NCBI GenBank assembly: GCA_023416335.1
Contig: JAEZHY010000016.1
Location: 1 to 33,806 of the forward strand
Length of the DNA: 33,806 bases
Direction of reading: 5' to 3'
Source of the DNA: Pseudomonadota bacterium
GTDB lineage: Bacteria > Desulfobacterota > Syntrophobacteria > Syntrophobacterales > Syntrophobacteraceae
Position numbers and translations under genes: made by a program. Numbering within the stretch: position 1 is the first letter of the stretch; every line of letters starts with the position of its first letter. Below are positions 17,939 through 25,935 of this stretch, piece by piece. The notes beneath the pieces were generated by a model, which saw only the letters and a list, made by a program, of their open reading frames with translations, had not been told where the DNA came from and made no database searches.

Positions 17939-19528
17939 ATGAATCTGCTGAAGGTTTTGATCTGCGATGGGCTGGATGAAAGCGGGCTGGCTCTGTTCCA
18001 ATCGGCCCCCGGAATAAAAGTTGATGTCCCCGAAGGACTGAGCGCCGATGAGATAAAGGCGATTCTGCCCGAGTACGATGCAATGATCGTACGCAGCCGG
18101 ACCAAGGTGACCGCGGATATGATCGCGAACGCTCCGCGGCTCAAGGTGGTCGGCAGGGCCGGTACCGGCGTGGACAATATAGACGCCGAGGCGGCGAGTG
18201 CTCGCGGCATCCTGGTAATGAACACGCCGGGCGCGAATGCAATGGCGGCCGCCGAGCATACCATGGCAATGATGCTGGCACTTGCGCGTCATATTCCCCA
18301 GGCGACCCAATCCATGCGGGAGGGGTTGTGGGAAAAGAAGAAGTTCATGGGGACCGAGCTTTATCACCAGACCATCGGCATCATCGGCCTGGGTAAAATC
18401 GGAACCATCGTTGCGGACCGTGCCCTCGCCATGAAGATGGAAGTCCTGGCATTCGATCCGCACGTCGTGCCGGAGATGGCCGCAGTCCTCGGTGCCGAGT
18501 ACGTTTCGCTCGACGAACTCCTCGCCCGTTCCGATTTCATCACCGTACATACTCCCCTGACGCCGGAAACCAAGTGGGTGCTCAACCGAGACACCCTGGC
18601 CAAAACGAAGCCGGGGGTAAGAATCCTCAATTGCGCCCGCGGCGGTCTCATTGATGAAAAGGCACTTCTGGAGTTCATAGAAAAGGGGCACGTCGCCGGT
18701 GCCGCGCTCGATGTTTTCGAAAAAGAGCCTCCAACGGACAATCCGCTGCTTCAATTGCCGAACGTCATCTTTACGCCTCACCTCGGGGCTTCCAGCGTGC
18801 AGGCTCAGGAAAACGTCTCCCGCGCAATTGCTTCCCAGATTCTCGATTACCTGCAGCGCGGCCTGATACGGAATGCGATCAACTTCCCTTCGATCAGCAT
18901 GAAGGACTACGAGAGAATCAAGCCCTATCTCGTGGTTGCCGAGCGCCTGGGGCACCTGCAGGGGCAGCTCTGCCGGCCGGTGTTGAAACTGGAAATTACC
19001 TACAGCGGGTCGGAGCTTCAGGAGATTCCCATCCAGCCGCTCACACAGACGGTTATAAAAGGACTGCTCGACCCCATAATGGCCGAGAAGGTCAACCTGA
19101 TAAACGCACCGCTTCTGCTCAAACAGCGGCAGATAGAACTCGTCGCCTCGACCACTTCCCAGTCGAAGGGATACACCGGGGAGATTACCGTTAAGGTAAA
19201 AGGGAAGGGCGAAGAATATTCGGCATCCGGCGCTGTTTTCCAGGGGCAGGAGGTCCGGCTTGTTCGGCTCAACGACTACAGGCTCGAAGCGGAGCTGGAA
19301 GGCATCAATCTCTTAATCCAGAATCTCGACAAGCCCGGAACGATCGGTTTTATCGGAACAACCCTCGGGCAGTACAGTGTCAATATCGCCAACATGCACC
19401 TGAGCCGGACCCGTGAAAGGGACAGGGCGATCGCGATCATCCGCGTCGATAATGAAGCCCCGCCTGAGGCGCTGGAAATTCTTCGCGGACACCCCAGCAT
19501 CGTTTCCGTGCAGCAGGTAAAGCTGTAG
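17939..19528 (+). CDS. serA: D-3-phosphoglycerate dehydrogenase
   Basis: The enzyme oxidises 3-phosphoglycerate to 3-phosphohydroxypyruvate with NAD+, the first step of serine synthesis. The 529 residues match the long type. The substrate domain (1-100) holds RSRTKVT and GRAGTGVDNID, and the NAD-binding fold has GLGKIG at 150-155. The NCARGGLIDE segment and the catalytic His region FTPHLGASS lie near 230 and 280. An intervening ASB domain (about 320-450) and a C-terminal ACT domain (about 455-529) complete it; ACT domains usually mediate serine feedback. ATG at 17939 abuts the livF stop with no clear ribosome site, so translation probably depends on coupling. Finding serA in a liv transport operon is less common; see findings. 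Confidence 0.96.
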   Translation: MNLLKVLICDGLDESGLALFQSAPGIKVDVPEGLSADEIKAILPEYDAMIVRSRTKVTADMIANAPRLKVVGRAGTGVDNIDAEAASARGILVMNTPGANAMAAAEHTMAMMLALARHIPQATQSMREGLWEKKKFMGTELYHQTIGIIGLGKIGTIVADRALAMKMEVLAFDPHVVPEMAAVLGAEYVSLDELLARSDFITVHTPLTPETKWVLNRDTLAKTKPGVRILNCARGGLIDEKALLEFIEKGHVAGAALDVFEKEPPTDNPLLQLPNVIFTPHLGASSVQAQENVSRAIASQILDYLQRGLIRNAINFPSISMKDYERIKPYLVVAERLGHLQGQLCRPVLKLEITYSGSELQEIPIQPLTQTVIKGLLDPIMAEKVNLINAPLLLKQRQIELVASTTSQSKGYTGEITVKVKGKGEEYSASGAVFQGQEVRLVRLNDYRLEAELEGINLLIQNLDKPGTIGFIGTTLGQYSVNIANMHLSRTRERDRAIAIIRVDNEAPPEALEILRGHPSIVSVQQVKL

Positions 19529-19539
19529 GGCTTTTCCGA

Positions 19540-21459
19540 ATGCAGAAATATTTCGGGCCGGAAGGAATTCTGGCGAAAAAAATAGAGGGATTCGAATTCC
19601 GCCAGAGCCAGCTCGAAATGGCGCAGGCGGTTTTCGAATGCTTCCGGTCAAAGAAGCCTCTTGTCGTGGAAGCGGGAACGGGGACGGGCAAGACCTGGGC
19701 CTACCTCATTCCGGCTATCCTCAGCGGGAAGAAGACGGTTGTTTCCACCGGAACCAAGACCCTCCAGGACCAGATCCTCGACCACGATATTCCATTTCTG
19801 AAAAAGAACATCAAATCCCAGCTCAAGGCGGTCTGTCTCAAGGGCCGCCGAAATTACCTGTGCCGCCGCAGGTTCCTGGAGTTCTGCTATCAGCCGACTC
19901 TCTGGAACAAGGAAGAGGCGAAGCTGTTCCGCCGCTTCCAGAAATGGGCCGGAACGACACCCACGGGCGACCGCACCGAAATTGAGTGGCTCCCCGATAA
20001 TTTCCGGACCTGGAACGAAGTCTGTTCCAGCAACGAGTATTGCCTGGGACAGCAGTGTTCGGAGTTCGCCCGGTGCCATCTTACGAGGACCAGGAACGAA
20101 GCCGCGCGGGCCGATATCGTAGTCGTAAACCACCATCTGTTCTTTGCCGATCTTGCTCTCCGGGGGCGGGAAATCACAGGCGTCCTTCCGGACTACGAAG
20201 CCGTTGTCTTCGATGAGGCGCACCAACTCGAAGATATTATCGGAGAGTTTTTCGGCGTCCATTTCAGCAGTGTCGGCCTGACTATGCTCGCGCAGGATAT
20301 ACTTAAGGAATGCAGGCGCGACGGGAAAAAAGCCGACATGAAGAGTATCGAGTCTGCCGGGAGGCAGCTGGAGGTACTCGGGCATCTGTTCCATCACGGT
20401 CTCTCGCAGGCGGGAAAGGGGGTCGGTCGTTTTCGCTTCGATCCGGGGAAGGCGGGCAAGGATTTTGCCGGCACCTGCAGCCAGATTGCCCACGCTCTCG
20501 GTGAGCTTCCCGCAACGGTAGCCCCCCTGGCCGAAAAAATCGAGAATCTGACCTGTTGCGGACGGCGGGGCTCCGAACTTTCCGCTGCTCTGCAAACCCT
20601 GCTCGAGCAGTCCGACGAAAAGCTCGTTTACTGGTACGAATTGAATCAGCAGGCGGCCTTTTTGAACGGGACTCCAGTAGATATTGCCCCCGTTCTGGGT
20701 CAGCATCTATTCCCGGCCGCTCCGGCAACCGTGATAACTTCCGCGACCCTGTCGGTTGCCGGTTCGTTTGATTTCCTGCGCAATTCTCTGGGCGTGCCTG
20801 CGGAGAGCCGCGAAATGAGCCTCCGCTCCCCCTTCGCCTTCGAGCGGCAGGCGCTTGCCTACATCCCTCGGCGATTTCCGGCTCCTTCCGATTCTTCCTT
20901 CTGCCCGGAAATGGCGAAGCAGTCGCTCGAAATAATCAACAAGACGCGCGGCCGCACGCTGTTCCTTTTTACCAGCTACCGGAACATGCACGAAATCTTC
21001 AAGATGTTCCAGGACAGGATTTCCTTCCCGCTGCTTGTACAGGGCCAAAAGACCAAGCGCGCGCTGCTGCAGGAATTCAAAGATACGATCGATTCGGTTC
21101 TCCTGGCCACCAGCTCTTTCTGGCAGGGGATAGATGTGCCGGGCGAGTCGCTCAGCAGCGTGATAATAGACAAGCTTCCCTTCGAAGTGCCTGACGATCC
21201 CGTTACGGCGGCCAGGGTCGACAGAATCACCCGGGACGGGAAGAATGCCTTTTACGAATACCAGGTACCGAAGGCCGCTATTCAGTTGAAGCAGGGGGTT
21301 GGACGTCTGATCCGTTCCTCCCGGGACCGGGGAATAATCTCCATATTCGACGTGCGAATTCTGACCAAGAGCTACGGACAAATCTTCCTGAAAAGTCTCC
21401 CTCCATGCCGTGTAGTTCATTCCCTGGACGAAATCGATCAATTCCTCGGCGAAACATAG
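19540..21459 (+). CDS. dinG: DinG/YoaA-type Fe-S DNA helicase
   Basis: The 639-residue superfamily 2 (XPD-like) helicase unwinds DNA 5' to 3' in repair and R-loop removal. Visible motifs are the Q-like FRQSQLEMA (20-28), Walker A AGTGTGKT (45-52), DEAH at 225-228 and the motif VI region QLKQGVGRLIRSSRDRG near 585-601. Cysteines C108, C168, C173 and C179 have the same 5- and 6-residue spacing as the [4Fe-4S] ligands of E. coli DinG. There is no exonuclease domain. ATG at 19540 lies 11 bases after serA with a weak ribosome site, so it is likely the last gene of the liv-serA transcript. No terminator is obvious after it. DinG versus YoaA cannot be settled from motifs alone. Confidence 0.9.
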   Translation: MQKYFGPEGILAKKIEGFEFRQSQLEMAQAVFECFRSKKPLVVEAGTGTGKTWAYLIPAILSGKKTVVSTGTKTLQDQILDHDIPFLKKNIKSQLKAVCLKGRRNYLCRRRFLEFCYQPTLWNKEEAKLFRRFQKWAGTTPTGDRTEIEWLPDNFRTWNEVCSSNEYCLGQQCSEFARCHLTRTRNEAARADIVVVNHHLFFADLALRGREITGVLPDYEAVVFDEAHQLEDIIGEFFGVHFSSVGLTMLAQDILKECRRDGKKADMKSIESAGRQLEVLGHLFHHGLSQAGKGVGRFRFDPGKAGKDFAGTCSQIAHALGELPATVAPLAEKIENLTCCGRRGSELSAALQTLLEQSDEKLVYWYELNQQAAFLNGTPVDIAPVLGQHLFPAAPATVITSATLSVAGSFDFLRNSLGVPAESREMSLRSPFAFERQALAYIPRRFPAPSDSSFCPEMAKQSLEIINKTRGRTLFLFTSYRNMHEIFKMFQDRISFPLLVQGQKTKRALLQEFKDTIDSVLLATSSFWQGIDVPGESLSSVIIDKLPFEVPDDPVTAARVDRITRDGKNAFYEYQVPKAAIQLKQGVGRLIRSSRDRGIISIFDVRILTKSYGQIFLKSLPPCRVVHSLDEIDQFLGET

Positions 21460-21679
21460 TGTAGCCGCGCCCTGCAGTGATTAAAACCGAATTGACGGAC
21501 TTCTATTTTCGAGTGAGCATGATTCGCGCGCCGGTTTAAGTTGCGTTGGGGCAGTACGACTAATTTTGATATGCCTTGGGACCTTCCATCTTCTGCCCCA
21601 AAGATCTAAACGTCGTTTATGTCGGGTGGCGGGAACCGCTCCCGTTTTCGACTTTGTTCCCAATGAAAAGGAGATCGAC

Positions 21680-22630
21680 ATGAGGACAATTTTGGTTGCA
21701 GTGGACGGGACCGAAAGAGGGCTTCAAACAGTATCCATTTTGGGGAACCTGCTCAAGGATCGGCAAGACCTCCACGTGGCGCTCCTTCACTGTGTCCAGC
21801 AGGTTGCGACCCTCCTTCCGGGCGATCTATGCCCCGATTTCGAAGAAAGCTGCAAGTTCGCAGCCGTGGACCAGGAAAAAATCGGGAACAGAGTGCTGAA
21901 AGAATCTCTTCGCCGTCTCACCGAAGCCGGTTTTCCCAAGGAAAATGTAGAACTCCATCTAAAAACGGACAGCATGGATCCGGCGCAGGATATTCTTAGC
22001 CATGCCGAAAAGGAACGCATTCGGACGATCGCGCTGGGAAGACGTGGAAGGAGCCAGGTGCAGGAGCTTCTGCTTGGAAGCGTCTCCAGCAAGGTAGCGC
22101 AGTATGGACGCGGCCGGTGTGTGTGGATTGTGGATACGCCCATAAACATGACCGGGAAAGTCCTGGTAGCCATGGAGGGTGTGCCGGAAAGCCGCGAACT
22201 CTCGTACTACACCGCTGAAATGATAGCTCCCAGCCGCGGGTTCCAGTACACTTTCCTGCATCTTCTTCCGCCGGTTCCCCCGAGGTTCTGGGATGACGGG
22301 CACATTCTCGGGACAGACGAACAGAAAGACAGGCAAACCCGCATCGAGAAGTGGCGGGCCGAATGGACCCAGAACGTGAACAGCTACATGTCTGAAGGAA
22401 AAGACCTCCTGCTGGAAAGGGGAGTCGGGGAAGAAAGCATCGAGACCCTGATTCTTCCGACACGGGAGGGAATCGCCAGGGACCTCCTGACCGAAATCGA
22501 GGAGCACCAGTTCCAGATAGTCGTCATGGGCAAGAAGAGCTTCCACGAAAGAAAACCGTTCCTCATGGGCAGCCATGCCTCAAAGGTCCTGCACACGGTG
22601 AAGTCGGTGATTTTGTGCTTGGTGGATTAG
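21680..22630 (+). CDS. Universal stress protein with tandem Usp domains
   Basis: The 316-residue cytoplasmic protein carries two Usp folds. Domain 1 (1-150) begins RTILVAVDGTERG and has the ATP-binding pattern G120-x2-G123-x9-G133-S134. Domain 2 (about 158-316) begins GKVLVAMEGVPES and ends with GKKSFHERKPFLMGSHASKV, where Ser replaces the second glycine, so ATP binding there may be weakened. Such proteins modulate survival under stress or energy limitation; the target is not known. I chose ATG 21680 because AAAAGGAG lies upstream and the Usp fold starts at once, although the frame stays open to 21566. It is a single gene preceded by about 220 bases of spacer. Confidence 0.88.
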   Translation: MRTILVAVDGTERGLQTVSILGNLLKDRQDLHVALLHCVQQVATLLPGDLCPDFEESCKFAAVDQEKIGNRVLKESLRRLTEAGFPKENVELHLKTDSMDPAQDILSHAEKERIRTIALGRRGRSQVQELLLGSVSSKVAQYGRGRCVWIVDTPINMTGKVLVAMEGVPESRELSYYTAEMIAPSRGFQYTFLHLLPPVPPRFWDDGHILGTDEQKDRQTRIEKWRAEWTQNVNSYMSEGKDLLLERGVGEESIETLILPTREGIARDLLTEIEEHQFQIVVMGKKSFHERKPFLMGSHASKVLHTVKSVILCLVD

Positions 22631-23024
22631 GGGATAAAACGGCTAAAAGATAGCAGAAGTCCTGGACGGGGGAAGCGGATGCAACCCATTGTTTGGCTTC
22701 TAAAAAGCGAGGAAATACTATCAGTCTGCTGGTTCCCGGGCTGCCGGGGGCTGTTGCCCAAATCATCGCGGCAGCTTGGAATGACTTGCAAAGCCCGGAG
22801 TCGTCATTCCGGCAGAAGCCGGAATCCAGGCTTTTGCGGGCGGATTAATCGTGAATTCGAGTCCTTAAAAGCTCTGGGTCCCGGCTCAAAAGCACTGCCG
22901 GGATGACGGGATTGGGGGCTTGGTTGCATCGCAAAAGGCCCGGTAAGAAGGTTTGCCTCTGCTTGGGCAACAGCCCCTCCCGGCTTGGGGACCTCACCCC
23001 GGTAGGCCACCTTCCCGAGGAATA
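22631..23024. other. 394-bp repeat-bearing intergenic region
   Basis: The stretch between the usp gene (+) and tmk (-, convergent) holds the inverted-repeat element at 22803-22907. It also contains two imperfect REP-like remnants: CTGGTTCCCGGGC near 22729 and CTGCTTGGGCAAC...GGCTTGGGGACC near 22961-22994. No gene or classical terminator was recognised. Confidence 0.6.
22803..22907. repeat. MITE-like inverted-repeat element
   Basis: GTCATTCCGGC (22803-22813) and GCCGGGATGAC (22897-22907) are terminal inverted repeats with one mismatch. Each end also has an inner complementary portion (CCGGAATCCAGGCTTTT on the left, AAAAGCTCTGGGTCCCGG on the right). The whole is about 105 bp with no coding capacity. 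A truncated copy of its left flank lies at 145-169. GTCATTCC-type intergenic repeats are widespread in proteobacteria. Confidence 0.75.
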
Positions 23025-23705
23025 TCAGCGTCCCATCTCGGCAATCCAGAACTTATTGCGGAATTCCTCGATCACATCCTCCGCCGGCTTTGAAGCATCC
23101 AGGACGAGGAATCGATCCAGTTCCATCTTCGCCAGAGCGAGATAGCCGTTTCGAACCTTTTCGTGGAAAAGCCTGCTTTCCTGCTCTATCCGGTCCAGTT
23201 CCCCGCCGTTTCGGACGCCGATTCTCCCCCGGGCCGTATCGATATCGCAGTCGAGCAGGATCGTTTTATCAGGCCAGACGTCGTTGGTCGTCCATTCCTG
23301 TATGGATCTCAGGCCCTCGAGTTCGAAGCCTCTGCCAAATCCCTGGTAGGCAAAAGTGGCGTCGACAAACCTGTCGGTGAGGACCCACGTGCCTGCTTTC
23401 AGGGCGGGAACGATTACCTCGTCAATCAACTGGGCGCGGCTGGCGCTATAGAGAAGCACCTCGGTCCTGCTGCCCATCTCCGACCGGGACGGGTCGAGCA
23501 GGAGTTCCCGGATCTTCTCTCCGATTCGTGTTCCGCCCGGCTCGCGTGTGTGGATATAAGGAATTCCCGCCTCGGTCAGCCATTTCGAAAGCTGCGCCAT
23601 GAGTGTGCTCTTACCGCATCCGTCGATGCCTTCAAAGCTGATGAATCTGGCAGGGAAGGAATGGATGTGCTTTTTTACAGTTGTTTGCTGCCTTGTATGG
23701 GGCAC
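23025..23705 (-). CDS. tmk: Thymidylate kinase
   Basis: The enzyme phosphorylates dTMP to dTDP with ATP. The 226 residues contain the P-loop EGIDGCGKST (25-34), the TREPGGTRIGE region (53-63), the DRF motif at 111-113 followed by ATFAYQGFGRG, and a LID containing ARGRIGVRNGGELDR. The start at 23705 is GTG with a weak upstream AAAGAG. The first 20 residues precede the conserved core, so the true start could be slightly inside. It is the last gene of the thyX-dut-tmk series, with a 286-bp repeat-filled gap between dut and tmk. Confidence 0.95.
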   Translation of the reverse strand: MPHTRQQTTVKKHIHSFPARFISFEGIDGCGKSTLMAQLSKWLTEAGIPYIHTREPGGTRIGEKIRELLLDPSRSEMGSRTEVLLYSASRAQLIDEVIVPALKAGTWVLTDRFVDATFAYQGFGRGFELEGLRSIQEWTTNDVWPDKTILLDCDIDTARGRIGVRNGGELDRIEQESRLFHEKVRNGYLALAKMELDRFLVLDASKPAEDVIEEFRNKFWIAEMGR

Positions 23706-23754
23706 GAGTCTCTTTCATAAGGATAGATGAAAACAGTATATCCCCGAAATCGCT

Positions 23755-23780
23755 GGTTCCCAAGCTCCCGCTTGGGGACC
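23755..23780 (+). repeat. REP-like hairpin (copy e)
   Basis: CGCTG precedes GGTTCCCAAGC, loop TCCC, GCTTGGGGACC. It lies 50 bases upstream of the tmk start on the complementary strand. Confidence 0.8.
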
Positions 23781-23808
23781 CTCACAGGAGCCGATGGTTT
23801 GCGGGTGG

Positions 23809-23838
23809 CCCAGGCAACAGGCTTTATCGTTGCCTGGG
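23809..23838 (+). repeat. Hairpin repeat with loop AGGCTTTATC (copy 1)
   Basis: CCCAGGCAAC (23809-23818), loop AGGCTTTATC, GTTGCCTGGG (23829-23838): a perfect 10-bp stem, preceded by CGGGTGG. The loop is identical to that at 29782-29791, though the stem sequence differs. Confidence 0.8.
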
Positions 23839-23873
23839 TCCGGAGGACAAGAGGCTTCGCGTAGAATTACCGT

Positions 23874-23902
23874 CCCTCTTGCCTGCGGCACGGGCAACTA
23901 AA
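23874..23902 (-). repeat. 29-nt dispersed repeat (copy 1), part of a hairpin
   Basis: The reverse complement of these 29 bases matches 30014-30042 at 28 of 29 positions. It overlaps a perfect 10-bp hairpin, CACGGGCAAC (23889-23898) with GTTGCCCGTG (23908-23917), loop TAAACCCAC. Confidence 0.8.
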
Positions 23903-23991
23903 CCCACGTTGCCCGTGTCACCCCTTGTTTGGTCCCGAGTGCAGGGCGGTTGGCTCGATGAAGCTTGTGGCAACCCTGCCTCGCTCACTGC

Positions 23992-24588
23992 TCACACCGT
24001 AATAGACGTGATCGACAGATTATCCGCTTCGGTCTTGGTGTCTTCGTTGTAATTCTGCCGCTGCCGCTCAAAATTAACCCGGTTTTTCGCGATGTAAATG
24101 TGCTTCAGCTCCTCGAAGCCCATTCCGAAAAGGGCACATATCTTGTCCACCGCATCCCAGATTTCGAGAATGGCGTTCCTGGCACGTTCCGGCTTAAATC
24201 CCCCGCCCTTTGCCCACCATTTCCACTTCAGGCTGTTCTGAAGTTCGTCCAGTGCCAGGAAAGCCTTTATGGCGCACGAATCGAACGAAGCACCGTTCTG
24301 GGAAAGAGCAAAGCGCGGCGTCTCCTCGGGCTGTACCCCGACAATTTGCGAGAGGCTTATCAAAAAATGCAGGATGTCGATGATCTCGATCTTCCCGTTT
24401 TGCGTGCCGATACCGAACTCGCGGACCTCGCGGATAAGTTCGGCGAGTTCCGCCGAGAGCGCTTTTCGGTAGTTCTCGATCCAGACGAGCTTTTCGTCCG
24501 GATCGTGCATGGTGCTCTCGAAGTCCTTACCGATATTGGCGAGGGTATGAAGATTGAGCTGCCACTGAAGGTCGAATATTTCACGCAT
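23992..24588 (-). CDS. dut: Dimeric dUTPase (all-alpha NTP pyrophosphohydrolase)
   Basis: It hydrolyses dUTP to dUMP and pyrophosphate, keeping uracil out of DNA and supplying the ThyX substrate. The 198 residues are helical with the metal-binding pair ExxE (E47-E50 in AELAEL) and ExxD (E68-D71 in EIIDIL). The KWKWWAKGGGF segment fits the nucleotide-contacting region of the dimeric dUTPase family, which is unrelated to the trimeric beta-barrel Dut. ATG at 24588 is chosen over one at 24639 because AGGGA lies 10 bases upstream and the family opening EIFDLQWQLN follows. It begins 19 bases after thyX ends. A dCTPase or general dNTPase activity cannot be excluded by sequence alone. Confidence 0.8.
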   Translation of the reverse strand: MREIFDLQWQLNLHTLANIGKDFESTMHDPDEKLVWIENYRKALSAELAELIREVREFGIGTQNGKIEIIDILHFLISLSQIVGVQPEETPRFALSQNGASFDSCAIKAFLALDELQNSLKWKWWAKGGGFKPERARNAILEIWDAVDKICALFGMGFEELKHIYIAKNRVNFERQRQNYNEDTKTEADNLSITSITV

Positions 24589-24607
24589 CGAATTACGTCC
24601 CTGAGTT

Positions 24608-25594
24608 TTAGTCCCGGCAGACGAGCCCGAGGCCTTCAAAATAATTCCTGACTTCCTTTGCGATGAAGCGAATTCGCGGATGCGCCTGGCCGGAATCGCG
24701 GAGCCGGATGAAATGTTTCCAGCCGCTCCATCGGCCGCTCACGAAGATTTCGCTCTTGAGCAGGTTCGGGAGGATGTCCCGCGCGATTTCGGGCCTGAGG
24801 CCGCGCGCGAGGTCGCTCTTGTACCAGTCGAAAATAAGTTCGGCCCGGTTCCGCCATTCGCGCACGAGTGGAGCGTCCTCTGAAAAATCGCCTGTGGCAT
24901 CGTTATAAAAAGGATAGAGTTCTTCGGGAAGGATCAGCACCATCCCCTTGTTCTTGTAGTTAACGTAGCGAGTGCTTTCCTGGGTGAATGAGAATACCCT
25001 GTGCCGGACCACCTCATGGGTGATACCGCGGTCGCACACAAATCTAAAGACGAAAACCGGCAGGTCGGCGGCTTCGTTTTCTTTCAGGAGATTCATCTGG
25101 TCCTGTTCGCGAACGAGCGAGGCTTTCATCGGCGCGGAGGCCGATGCTGCCCGGGGAGCTTCGAACAGGTTCGGGAAATGGCGATTGAGGCTGTCTGCGA
25201 AGAAACCATAAAGGTCCGATCCCGACTGCTTCAGGAACTCGATTGTTTCCAGCCACGCCCGAAAATTGCCTGCGAGGAATACTCCCTGCTCCATCTCGAA
25301 AATGCGATGGAACCCGAGCCGGTCTTTCAACGCCCTGAGGATCGAGTCGAGAGGATCCGATTGTGCCCCGCTGTCGGGCTCTATCCTCAGCACGACGTTG
25401 CTGTGTTCCAGAACGGAGAGATGCCCGTGGCCTTTCAGCATAAGGACGAATTTTTGGGCGGAGCCTTCCGTTATCTTGTCTTCGGATTTATAGGCGGTCC
25501 TGCCGCAGACTTCGATGAGCTGCAGGGCCTGCTTTTCGTCGGAAGGAGCCTGCCCGTATGGAGAAACCGCGTTTTTGACAAACTGTACAGACAT
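24608..25594 (-). CDS. thyX: Flavin-dependent thymidylate synthase ThyX
   Basis: It methylates dUMP to dTMP using methylene-tetrahydrofolate, FAD and NADPH. The ThyX motif RHR-x7-S is present as R197-H-R199...S207 in RHRVFSFTQES, followed by TRYVNY. The H-x-SVLEH segment (58-64) is also conserved. At 328 residues it is longer than the usual 220-250 because about 105 residues (about 72-178, containing LAGNFRAW) separate the EH and RHR elements; similar extended forms are known. ATG at 25594 is preceded by a strong AAAGGAGGAG. It heads the thyX-dut-tmk cluster and diverges from the nucleoside transporter genes. Confidence 0.95.
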   Translation of the reverse strand: MSVQFVKNAVSPYGQAPSDEKQALQLIEVCGRTAYKSEDKITEGSAQKFVLMLKGHGHLSVLEHSNVVLRIEPDSGAQSDPLDSILRALKDRLGFHRIFEMEQGVFLAGNFRAWLETIEFLKQSGSDLYGFFADSLNRHFPNLFEAPRAASASAPMKASLVREQDQMNLLKENEAADLPVFVFRFVCDRGITHEVVRHRVFSFTQESTRYVNYKNKGMVLILPEELYPFYNDATGDFSEDAPLVREWRNRAELIFDWYKSDLARGLRPEIARDILPNLLKSEIFVSGRWSGWKHFIRLRDSGQAHPRIRFIAKEVRNYFEGLGLVCRD

Positions 25595-25621
25595 GAGACT
25601 CCTCCTTTAAATCAAAATATG

Positions 25622-25643
25622 GAGGTCGGATAAAAGCGACCTC
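25622..25643 (-). promoter_or_regulatory. Leader hairpin upstream of thyX
   Basis: GAGGTCG and CGACCTC (7-bp perfect stem, 8-base loop) lie about 28 bases before the thyX start, next to the ribosome site. On the thyX strand it is followed by CATATTTTGATTT. It could be an operator, an attenuator or a message-stabilising hairpin. Confidence 0.45.
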
Positions 25644-25832
25644 AATTTGGGAAAAGAGCACACTGGTCATTCCGCAAGAGTTTTGAGGGGGGAAATCGCG
25701 GCAGAAGGTCTGTGCGGAAAGCAAATACCGTTGAATTCAGGACGAAAATGCCGGATTATGACGGTGGAATCGATACGTTTGTTCCAGCCCCCTCGGAGAG
25801 ATTCTTTTATCTCGAATCAGGTAAAACCTAAA

Positions 25833-25858
25833 GCGTTTTTTCGAAATCGAAAAAATGC
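25833..25858. promoter_or_regulatory. AT-rich palindrome upstream of the BMP transporter
   Basis: GCGTTTTTTCGA (25833-25844) and TCGAAAAAATGC (25847-25858) form a 12-bp inverted repeat with one G-T pair. It lies about 78 bases before the binding-protein start, in the 341-bp region shared with thyX, so it may be a regulator site. No further gene is visible in 25595-25935. Confidence 0.5.
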
Positions 25859-25935
25859 CTTGGGGAGGAGTACGTCGGTAATGCTGATCGAATCCCATCA
25901 CGCTATTGTGTAGCCCTTATTCGAAAGAGTTGACG

